This document shows, piece by piece, positions 46,901 to 58,900 of a stretch of DNA of 64,000 nucleotides. Source of the stretch: Nectonema munidae (taxonomy: Eukaryota > Nematomorpha > Nectonematoida > Nectonematidae); the NCBI GenBank assembly GCA_030549495.1, contig JAUIRK010000745.1:248001-312000 (forward strand), given 5' to 3'. Below the pieces are notes generated by a model. It had not been told where the DNA came from and did not search any database. It worked only from the letters and a program-made list of their open reading frames with translations. Numbering within the stretch: the stretch's first letter is position 1; each line of letters opens with the position of its first letter. The translations under genes were made by a program, and so were the position numbers.

Positions 46901-49900
46901 CTTTCAGTGACTAAATAAAAGCTGGTAAATATGGAGTGGAATCTGTTTTATAGCGTGGGGTGGTTAGAGCGTTGTATTCATGTTTGTCTTTTAGGCCACA
47001 CACGTTTTCAGTGCTCATCTATCAGGGTGCGAATCGGGAGAAGAGCGCGACCAAGTTGGCAGGAAAAGACGTGGTCATCACCTCCCACGATACCGTGGTC
47101 AATGAGGTGGGCACGTGTGCGGGCAAAGGCCGAGGTGGCCTGGCGAACGGACCTCTCGCGCTCATCAAATGGAGAAGAATCATCATCGACGAAGCCACCG
47201 TCATCAAAAATACCAAGACCAAGCGATCCAAAGCGCACTGCGCTCTCCTTGCAAAGTATCATTTCTTTTTTTCATGCGAAGAGGCAGGAAATTTAAGCTT
47301 CCTTCCACTAAATTCTTATGATCTTTTTCCTTCACTCATTCAACTAACCAAACAATAAAACTCCTCAGTCGCCCATAGATGTCAACACTTCTTTGTTTGT
47401 GTGAGTGTATGCACTTTTACTGATTCTAAATTGTTACAACTAATCTGATATCTAAACATTAAAGTGAAATTTAATTGTAAAAACTTTAAATCAAAAATTT
47501 AAGTTTAAATGAATGCATCTTAAAATTGATGATTTAATCAATTGTACTCGTATAATATCCGCTCTTTTAATGACAAGAAATTCATTTCGACTTTTTGAAT
47601 GCAAATAATAATCAACACAACTTAACGCTTCTTAACTTTAAACGATTATTCTGCCACCAGCTCCAGCAAGATAGAAAGTTAACTACATATAACTAGGATT
47701 AAAATCTTTTTCTAATTACAATCAGAATCACAAAAATTTGTTGATTTAGATTCACACTCATAATAATTTTTCGAAAAATGTGACTTAGAGAATTACAGAA
47801 ATCAGATTCTCTCATTGTAGTTCGTTTGGATGCATTTTAGTGAGTGCAGCCAATCTATTCTATCTTACTGTACTTCTTCTGTAATTCTGGATTAGAATAT
47901 GGCACCTTACATTACACTAGTGAAATCGCTACCCACATCTGTGAATCCAACGACGTGTTTATATTTTATAACTCCGACACCTTTCGTCTTGCCGCTACTC
48001 TTTACGCTCGTTTAAAGCTTCTCTGGTATACATCAAGAGAACGAGTAGAGATTCGTGGAGAACTAAGAACTGAGCTTCACAGTACCTTGCCTATTGAGGC
48101 AATACGATTGGATGAGCGACCGCCTGCAGAGAAGAAACCATGGGTAGAAGAGGACTTTTCATTCCTACAGCAAGGAATCGAGGACATTTGCATTCCCGTT
48201 CTTGTCGGCTATGACCAACAGTTATCTGCGTATTTCATCGAATCAGGCATCATCACCAATGATGATACACTAAGCTACTCGAAGCTAAAGCAATACATCT
48301 TTCCACTGTTACTAAACTACATTCATTATTTAGAATCGCTTTTTTCTTATCAGTGATATCTCCTTTAGGGAAGATTTGAGTTTTTTCCTTCCAGTTTTCA
48401 AAGTGACCGGACATTTGACCTACAGACATTTTGTCAACGGACTTTTAACCGAAGATGTACATACACTTTGACAATTTTTGTAGACGTTGCATTACTTCCA
48501 ATAATTTTGTAAGCCTGTGCTCTATACAAATCTGCAGTGTTATGTTTGTTTTCTATTCTTAACATCTATGCACAAATTATAAGATGAATAATTTTATCTA
48601 CTAGAAGTTACATTACAAATGATCCCTTTGGCCAAATGTCCGTTTGATACATTTTTATTCGGCCAAATGTGCGGCTACCGTGCAGGGGTTTGGGGAGCTG
48701 TCTCGAAGTAAGTTTGGCTCTCGAACCATAGTATATTCAAGCTGTATCTCCAGTTCTCGCTTCTGAGCCATAAACTGTGATTTCGGCTCCAAAGCCTATC
48801 AATTTATTTAGTATGGCCGCTATCATGAAACACCTGCCCAAAGCAGTTTCGCAAAATGCCTACTTTTCCCTTTAACTAAATTTGAAATAAATAAAAATGA
48901 CACGCAACGTAAAAGGAAGTGAAAATTAAAGGCCTTAAAGTGAATTTGTATTCACGAACCAAAAAGCTTCTTTCTTTCATTCTTTCATTGAAGCGCGCGA
49001 TGTGTGATGCGTTATAGAGGCGAAAACAAGCACTCGACTTTCAGTTCACTCGGGGCACTGCATGTGCCAAATTCGCAAGTATTTCGGGGTAAAGTGGTAC
49101 GGCCTGCAAGGCATTCAACGCCCACTTTCTTTATTTCGTTCAGAGCATAGGAGGCGGAGACACCTCTTATTTAGGATTTCTACTTTCTCTCTCTTTCCAA
49201 CGACGCTTCCTTTCAGGATCTTTCTCATTATACAAATGCTTAAAATGCGCCTTTTTCCTAATTCGTAAGCGAACCGCCATCTCATTTATTTAATATTGAA
49301 TCATTAATACTTTATTTTGAATCGAGGTCATTTAACATCCTATAATACTTGATCCAAGATCCTTATGAAGATCGATTTTAAAAAAATATTTCAAGAAGTT
49401 TAAGTCAAGTAGCTTAAGCAATAATTAACTTCTTAAATCAATTGCCTGTGATTCGCTGTAAGTTAACCGCTTTCTTCGTTGCTTGGTTTGTTAAGTCACT
49501 CTAAAAGTTTGTAAATTTGTTAATCAATTAATTAAAAAGTTTAATACTTTATAAATTTTAATCATTAGTTTTATTGTTTGTTGTCTTTTTACTTTGTTAA
49601 TTGGTTTTTTGGAAATTAACTTTAATTTTACTTTTTTCTTCTATTAATTCGTTGTTTTATTTTGAGTAAAAATTTGTCTTTCAGTTTGGTTTTGCTAGTT
49701 AATTGTTTAAACTGTGTATACTATAGTTAGTTTTACGTATATATCTTTCTTTATTAGTTAGTCAAATGGTTGAGAGATGCACGATATTAATTTGGAGCTG
49801 GAGCCGTTAAAATTTTTAGCATCTCCCGCTCCATTCAGCTTCGCTCCGCCTCTAGCTCCCCTAATCTGGCTTTAACAGCCCTAAGCCTTAGCAATTTCTT

Positions 49901-52900
49901 GTTTTTAACTAGCTAATTGCATAGAATATCTATTCTTTTGAAAAGCGACTCTCCACTAGTCTTTGTTTGAATGTTTTAATCTATAGCATTTTGCCTGGCT
50001 CCATTAGCATCCTACGCAGGCGGCCATCAATGCTTGCTTTGTTGTACAATGACGCAAACTCATCAAACAAATCAAAGCAAAACATCAAAAAAGCTATTCA
50101 TCATTCTTCTTGTCTCACTGCTCAAAAGAATGCCTTTCCCAATTTCTCTATCCTTCATCAATTTTGAAATAAGGACTGTTAATCGTGCTAACCCCTTGCA
50201 GTCTCACCAATCCTATTTCATTTCCCATCCTTCGTTATGATTCCTCAACGACTCCGTCTTCTTGACACTCTTGGTCATTTTTTTTCTTTTTGAGATTCTC
50301 TTGTTTCTTTTTTGAGATTTCTTGTGTCATCAAATTTTGCCCTTTAAATTCACAGATGGAGATCAAGGACAATGTTTTAGAAATAATGAATTAACGTACT
50401 CAAAGAACAAGAAACCAAAAACTCATTCATCCTTTAAAAAGTTTCAAGAAAATCGGTGGAATTCGTCTTCAAAATTGTTTTATCACATGAATTGATCAGC
50501 TTTCTTCAACCCTTTACAATGAGGCAGACTATTCCTCACATACGTTTGGGGCAAGGTGAGAATTCTGTTCTCTTAAATTTGAGAGGCAAAAAGATTTTAT
50601 TATTTGGAATGTGCTAAGTATGATGATACCTATATCTTTCTATAAGAAAAATGAACGTTGCGGAGACATAAATGCCAGTCAAATGGGCAGTGTTGCGAAA
50701 ATATCTCGTTGCGGTTTTATAAAATTTAGGCATTTGAAAGAAAAACTTACGCCCATTTCAATCGGGCATTATTGAAATATGGGCATACACAGTAACGTCT
50801 TTAGAAATGTTATAAACCAGGCATTTCCAAACTTAACCCATTTAAGACCAAGCAAAGCAGACGATATTTAAAAAAACGCAGACGATTTATATTCAAAGTC
50901 ATTGAAAAAAGCAGACGAAGATGAAATTACTTATGTTCCAAAATAGGAACATTGGTCGTAAATGGGTTAACGAGCCCATTACAAATATTCAATTTTTGGA
51001 GAGATCAAGTACTTCTGCCAAATATTCTAATCAAGTTTTTTATAAAACTTTTTGAAAATGTTTTGATCTTAGAACAGGAATTAAATATTTTTATTTTATA
51101 TACACATATTCTCATAATTTGAAATAAGTCCCTTTCATTTTATTGGAAGAATTTATCCAATAAAATGATAGCACTTGATTAAAAACAAACATGAACCAGA
51201 TAGGTATGATATTTAAACGTTATTATGTTTTGATTAATTCAAACGAAAAATGCAAAGCAGTATGATCAATGAATCATTTTCTTTTCAAATGCATCCTTAA
51301 GTATGAAACATCTGCTTCGGCAATAAAAGATAGTAGTTTTACGGACAAACTTTTGGGAAAAAAGTTTCTATGTATTATTTAGAACTCATTAGCCTTGAAA
51401 TATTCCTAAATCACTCCACCATGTAATTTGCCACTGCATTGGGAAGGACTGTCACCAAATTTGAACATTCTCCATATGAAAATGAAATAAATACCTATCA
51501 TTAAATTTAAGTGATAATTTATTCCTTAATACAGGTATTTTTAATACGAAATTTTCTAACATTAATAAATATGTTTTATCATAAATAATGTTTGAAATCA
51601 ATGAACTTACAATAAAAGCGAGCATAATTTATATTTAAATTGTATAGTAAACTCTGAATTTTATAAACTTCAATGCGTTTTAGACTATTAAAGAAATAAA
51701 ACTTGTTATTGTTTTCATTGCAATTCATGCAAAATAATAGATAAAAAGAAGTCTGTCAGTTGTCTATTTCTGGTATTCATGATGAAAAACTCCTGTACAC
51801 TCAAAACTTTGAAGTTTTGAAATGAATTTTGAAGGAATGCGGCAAATTTTGGAAATCGTTTCTTTTATAAAAAAAATTTCCAAAGTCAACATTTTCATAG
51901 CAAAATTCAAAGGGTGAATTATTCAGAAAAGGGAAAATATTCAGCCATTTTTTTAATTTTGGGGCACTTTTATCCATTTTAAAAAAAATATGAACTTGAA
52001 AAGTTATTTTAAAAATAAAATTAAGTGAAATTGATTAACAGACTTTTTAAACTGATAAAAAAGATAATTTCTATTTTGTCCACAAACCCCCTCTTCTTAT
52101 ATTTGAAGGCATATTTTGGGATGGAGTAATTCCACTAATTCCCTGCCTCTGTGCATCTACTTTGAGTGCATGAAAATATCTCGGTAGCGAAAGGGTGAAT
52201 ATCATTTCCTACGTTGTATCGCTCATCATTCCATAACTGCTTCACACGATTCCCCTTTTCAAGGATGCCCGATCTCGGTTTTGTCTTGTATAGCACTTAT
52301 TCGCGCATTAACTCATTTTTCGAGCACGACTTTTGTTGCCCGTCGTGAGGTTTGAGCGCACACCCGCCCCCAACACAGGTGCTTTGATGAGTGCGTGCTG
52401 CTGACTTATCCCTCAACATTGGATCGTAGACATCGCTGGGCGCTCACGGGCACCCCCATCTCCAACAAACTGGACGACCTGTACTCGCTGGTCAAGTTCC
52501 TGCACTTCCGCCCGTACGACGAGCTCTCGCTCTGGAAACGCGCCTTTGCAGACTGCCCCGCCCTTCTACAGCAGAAGCGGCTCCACACCCTCATCCAGTG
52601 CATCCTCCTTCGCCGAACCAAGTGCGACAAGAACTCCTTCGACCAGCCCATCCTCTCTCTGCCCAGCAAGTAAACTACTGCCTCTCTCACTTCTTGACTT
52701 TTTTGGATGAATGCGAGTTTCCGTGAAAGATTCTGTCCTTACTTCTTTTTAGTCAGTGCTCGTCCTTTTTTAAAAACTAAAATACCAAACATTTCGCTTA
52801 ATAAAAGAATTCTCCTTCCTGATATAACAAAAGTATAAGTGTCATGTTCTTTTTTGGTATTGTCATTTCCAAATTATTTTTTAAATAAGAAATACAAAAA

Positions 52901-55900
52901 CTGAATATACCAAACTTTGCATATTTTTGTAGATAAAATGGCGCTGAGTCTTCATAAATAAATAAAAGTTGTAAAGAAAATAAATTGAAAACGCTGAGTA
53001 AATCTTTTATTTAACAAAATAGCAGCAATAATATTTCGGCCACTATGACCTTCTTCAGATATATTATATGACGTAAACTCCTTTACTATATGAATTTTAT
53101 ATTTGAATTTTATGACTCCACGCTTTCATTTTACGTCATATAATATATCTGAAGAAGGTCATAGTGACCTAAATATTATTGCTGGTATTTTGTTAAATAA
53201 AAGATTTACTCAACATTTTCAATTTATTTTGCATATTTTAGTTAATTAATATTTTAAAACCAATTATATTCTTACAAGCAGCTAACAAAATTTTAGCACC
53301 TAAATCCGAATTGGGATCGCGTCTTGTGTACAAATAAAAGATGGAGCTGACTCCAAAAAATTATTGGGTATGTAAAAACAGGCACAGCTCTTTTTCATGT
53401 TGTAAGGATATAAACAAAAGTTATAAAAGTCAGGAATTCTTTTTCTCGTATTTTAAAACTTTTAAATTCATTTTTGGATTAAATTTCGTTTTTTAAATAT
53501 GAGTAATTTTCTTACTTTTAACTTATTTACCTTTCAAAAGTAAGCCTGAGCCGCCTTGCACTCTTTTGACTCAAAAATTGTAATAAAAATGAGGCAAAAA
53601 TGAAAAACTACTACCATGTAAATTTCAAAGTACCTGTCTACCTTAATATAATAGTATAACAAGTTTGAATTTTGAAAACGTTAACATCATAAATCATGAA
53701 AAATAGGGATTTAACGCCATCTATAAAATTCTTAACTTTTTCATAATATGACTTTTTATAAATTTTGTTAATTTATTTCAGAAAAAAAGTAAATATGTTT
53801 TTCCATAAAACGTAGTTTTTTAGAACTGTTTAGTGTTCTTTTTTCTAAAATGTAAAGAATAATAATTTAATTGAATAATGGAAAAAATGTTAACTTTTTT
53901 CTTTTTTTTTGAAAATTTTTCAACATCAACGGCTGGGCTAAAAAACGTGGTGCTCTAATTGAGCTTCTGGCTGAACATAGCATAGACGTCTTCTCTCTAA
54001 ACGAAGTAAAATCTCAAGCCGAGTACTCCATCCGCCTCCTCGGATATAGGACATAAAAATACTTTATAAAGATCGCATAAAAATGATCACTGAGCAAACG
54101 GACATCTTTGATCCTATCCGAAATTCTACTTCTTTCATATCGATTGTCAAATCGCAAAAATCTTATAATAAACTATAGATCATTTCTTCCCATTACAGCT
54201 TTCAAAAAATGACCTCTGCGACTTTTATAAAGAACATTAAGAGGAATACATTGATCTCCTTCGATTCCAAGCATGTACAAAGTAGAAATATAACCAAGAA
54301 GTTTTTCAGCGCTAAAAGTTTGATAAAATGAAGCGAGTTCTTTTGAAACATTTTTTTTTGGTTCAATGTATTTTTCTACAGCCTTTTTTGTTAAATTGAA
54401 AATTTCCAAGAGGAAAAGAGGAGACAGAAACAAATTCGATAGAGATAATGCATCTGTTTTGCCTTTGGAATTTTCTTTAGGACCAGAAGGAGATTCAGAT
54501 ATGTTACGCAAATTGATACATCGAAGCTTTAAACTTGTTGTTGGAGCATCAAAAGTATAACGAGTTTCATCAGGATCTTTTATTTCAATTTCACTAACAT
54601 AAGAAGTAGAATAAGAATTTGGGTTTAGTGGTGACAAAGGCATAACTTGAATCTTGAATAGAAGCAGGACTATTCCTTTTGGCAAATAAACAAGCGCTTT
54701 TTATAATAGAGCGGATAACAATACTTTCACACTTATCAATTATAAACGTATAAAATGAAGAAGTAAAGGAATGCGTGAGAACAAAATCTAGAATATAAGA
54801 AGAATCAAATAACACAATGCCGAATCGTCTAAGTTGAGATACGCATCAAATGTGTGCTTTTTGCTCTTCCTTTATCAATATTTTGTGAACAATAATAATG
54901 CTTCTATACAGAATAATGCACAAAGTAAAATTTATTTTTGATTTTTCTCAGACAAATCAGGAATGGGATAAGATAGATGGGGTTCGCTTTTTCATAAAAG
55001 AGTAGTAGTGAAGTATTATCGATTTATATAACCTTTAGAGAGAGAGAAAAACAGTATAGCAAAGAAAATGACTATAAATTATTTTTGTAATAAAATACTC
55101 GAAATTTAACGAAGATTAAAAATGACCTCTTGAGGCCCCATGCGACCATCAGAAGTTATAAAAAAGGTTAATCAATACGAGTAGCTAATTGATTTTTGTT
55201 AGAAAATAAATTTTAGGATGTGGTTAAGTAAATTTTTGATTATTTATAGATGGCGTTAACAATAATTCTTTTTTTCCGAAAATGCTCACGTTCTCTATCT
55301 CTCAAAAGTGTCTCATTAATTGAAGAAATAAACTTTTTGTTTGTTTAGAATCTTAACATTTTAAGTAAATAGAAATTATCAAAATGGCCTTTAACGGCCG
55401 ATTGCGGCTATCCGAGGTAGTAAAAAATTGTGCCATGCGAAGGTGTTGAGAGTTTCGTTGCGTAAAGCCATTCTTTGTTTTCTTATTGTTATATCGATTA
55501 TTGCCAGTCTTGCTCTACAAATTTTATGGCGGACATATACTTTTATTAGTGTGTTAAAGACATTTTTTATAATAAATTACATAATTTGATTGACATAATA
55601 ATTCGCGTGAAATCATTGGTTCTTTTTATTCAATTGACAATAAAAGTTTTGAAACGCTTTTCTCAAGTCGGAAGGAGCGAGAGCCGCAGCTGCTGCACCC
55701 GAATAATTTTAACGGGTCGGGTCTGAGTCGTAGTTTTGAGATCGTAGAGCTACGAATTTACTTCAGACTCCCGCAGCACTCCTCATACCTTATTCCAGGG
55801 ATAAAGAGATATCGTGTTATTTCGAATAATGAAGCAAATGAGGCATTTTTGCCGCTTCTCGGATCTTCCGGTATCCCTCGTTATGTAAAAACCAAATTTT

Positions 55901-58900
55901 TATTGAAAATGGGACGTATCATTGCAAAGCTCTCTTCTTTGTGGCGAACATAGGCCAGGTTTTACCAAGAAATATGTTTTTATTTTTGCAATATCTGCTT
56001 TTTTCTAAGGTCAGTCAAATTTTATTTAGTTCCAAAAAATACCCATAGAAAACCTCGTCAATTTATATTCTTTTTTCAATGTTTCATATAACAAACGTAG
56101 AATTTAGTTTTTTTTTCATTTTAAAATATCAGAGTAAAAGAAAACTGTCCAAAATAAATAGATATTTTTTAAGCCTATTTATTGATTTTTGGTAAACATA
56201 GCGGCTTATGTTATGTGTACGTAGACTTCAGTTTGCTTTATTGATTTTTTTTGAAGGGCGGATGAGTGTTTTGTGTTATCGCAACTCATTACATGAATTT
56301 TACCACACCTTTTTGCAAGTCATAGATCAATTTAGTACACCTGTGTAATGCAAGTTTTCAGTGTTTATATAAGTATAAATAAAATATAAGCTATAACTTT
56401 TGAATTATTTGACCAAATTTTAGGTGCAACATATCCAATGCATGCTTATTTCATGGGCTTCATTACCATTGTAATTACAAGTAGAATCCATTTTGTTCGT
56501 AATTAGAAGACTAGGGGTGCCTATTTTTTAATTTTGGCAATTCTGATCTCGCATATCAAATTTTTAATAAAACATTCTTTATCGCTTTTCGATTCTTTAA
56601 AATATTAATAATAATATATCTGAAGAAATATTTTTTCAGTATGAAGAGTTTCAGGAAACTCTTCTCTGTTACGAAATGATGAAAAGCACCGCAGTATACA
56701 GGTTCGGAATGACAAACAAGCTGTCTACCTGCGTTCAATCTCACAGGTTAATATCTATTTATAAATCTTTGAGATTTGAAAGATAACACGCAACTTACGC
56801 ACAGTATACATGTGTCTCTATATTATATATGCATAAGCATGGTACATATTTATACATCCAAACCACTTTTGAAAAATGCTTATGTTAGGAGGCCGGTTGT
56901 ATAATTATGCGTTTTTCTTATGAAAAAATTAGAAAAGAGAAAATAAAAATATGCAAAATGATTTGGAAATAGTGCTTAAATATCTTTCCTGCTGTTTATC
57001 ACAGAACTTTCTTTTGTCACAAAATCCAACTGTCGAAAATTGAACGGAGCATCTACACCAAAATGCTGAAAGAGTCTTGCATCGTCTTTGAAAAACTTTT
57101 AGCTCTTCAAGCTCAAAGCAAAGCCAGAAAAGCTAACAGCCTGTTCTACAAAGGATTATCTCATGGCGGGCAAGAGAGTTCTCTTCGTAAGAACTTTTCA
57201 TTTTTATAATACGTTCTCTTTATTACGGCATTAAGTCACCTTTTTGAATTTATCGATTCTTATTCTCTAGTTACAAATTGAAGATCAAAATTATATCTCA
57301 GAAGTCATTTTTTATTGGGTGTACCTAAAAGTTTAAACATTCAATTCTATGGCCTGCGTATAGAGATAGCTCGTCACTTTTCAAGTAAGTTCACCACGCG
57401 GCAGGCACGTCCTTTGATATTACTATCGTATCATATACTTTTGTAATCAATCTGCTTGGATCTCATTGGAGTTCAAATCTTTCTCTCGAAGTCATCCAAA
57501 AGTATAAAGGGGTCATTTTATTTTGTTTTTTGTGTAACGTCAAAAGCGTTCGTTATTTGAAAGGAGCGGGGTCAGGCTAAAGTAAGCCACGGAGAAAAAG
57601 CAACATAAAATGAAAACTACTTGAAATAGCAATACAAAATTTTAATATATACTAAACTCGAGTTTTTACATCCAAAAAACAAATTATAGTAAAAAATTAT
57701 TTAAAACTTTCACTCCATATGTCATTAAATTTAATTTAAAAAAATTTGGCAGTCATTTTAGAAAGTTTCATAAATAAATCAAATGTCTGTTAATATATAA
57801 AAAGATTTAATTTTAAAAATAAAAAAAAATCGTTTTCGTATTCTTTGCCTTCCAATGCTTCAAATATTCAGATTTTTAAATAAAACATAATTTTAAATTT
57901 TACTGTAGTTTTTTTATCAAATGAATCATTTATACTTCATAAAAAACTTAATCCTAAATGGGATAAGCATGGGTAAGTAAGTTAGAGTGTAAGTTAAGGT
58001 TCCAAATGATCCTGGGGTTTAACTTAATCTCTGTTAACTATTTTATAGTTTGGCATCAATGGTACATTATCGCCTTGTTAATAAAAATACATTTAACTTA
58101 ATCATTTTTTCCAAATAAAGACAAAATTATTCATTATTAACTGATGTACATTATAAACACATGGAAAAAGAATGTATAAGTGTACATTTTTGAGCTATGT
58201 TTTAAATCCAAATACGAATGTTGAGTTGGAAATTAAATGTGGAGGAATTTTATGTTCGTTTGAAAAATTTGTTTTTGCCTTCCTTGTTAAAGAAACTCTC
58301 GAATGTTTCATTAAAAAAAACATTTGGATTCAACTTTTCAAGAAATATATAAATATTCCCAAGTATTATTCAAGGGAAAATATAAAGAGTGGAGGAAACA
58401 ATTCCTACCAAAAAAATTGGTTGATTACTCATTAAATTTACACTTTTCTAATTTTGAACAAAATGGTTTTGACGATAAGCTTCGTTTGAAAAGAATTTTA
58501 TATAACTTCCTCGATACTGTTATCAATGAAACAACAAATAGGTTTCAAACTATATAATATAAATTTGTTTCAATCAGTTAACTGTTTGTTACCTAAATCT
58601 CCTTATTTTTTGGATTTATTTGAGCTAAAACCAATTTCTGATTTGATTGATTCGAAAACAGATTTTAAACTTTTCTAATCTCAATGCGAAGTAGTTTTAA
58701 AATTGTGTATACATTTCTACTCAGCTTATAAAAACATTTTTTTAGGTAACTAATAATTTTTTAAAAAGCAAACTTAATGATATCTGATAGTTCAAAAATT
58801 AGCGCACCAATGAAGCACCCCTAAAATGTTTACCTAACACGGCCATTGGGCAGAGGTATTGGCACTCTCTGTAACGAACTTTTTCGTTGTTAAAAACTTA

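Larger units (their letters stand above)
41108..46994 (+). other. TTF2-like intron 2 (5.9 kb)
   Basis: It holds an hAT element (42270-44049) and an RTE-like LINE (about 44940-46720). The first 270 bases after the donor are unusually GC-rich for an intron, but no frame matched the SNF2 family. Confidence 0.45.
47256..52429 (+). other. TTF2-like intron 3 (5.2 kb)
   Basis: It contains an unidentified 170-codon frame (47844-48356) and a piggyBac-type MITE (50837-50966). A repeat-like stretch at 48400-48690 has recurring GGCCAAATGTCCG-type motifs. The remainder is AT-rich. Confidence 0.4.
52670..57004 (+). other. TTF2-like intron 4 (4.3 kb)
   Basis: It holds a foldback repeat (52977-53230), a LINE endonuclease piece (53926-54052) and a piggyBac-like transposase piece (about 54173-54700). 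No other features were recognised in 54840-57004. Confidence 0.45.

Noticed and set aside
52379-52429. Longer version of TTF2-like exon 4
   Set aside because: In phase, but it adds 17 residues not expected between motif II and motif III. The acceptor at 52430 gives the family-standard [14 protein letters not shown].
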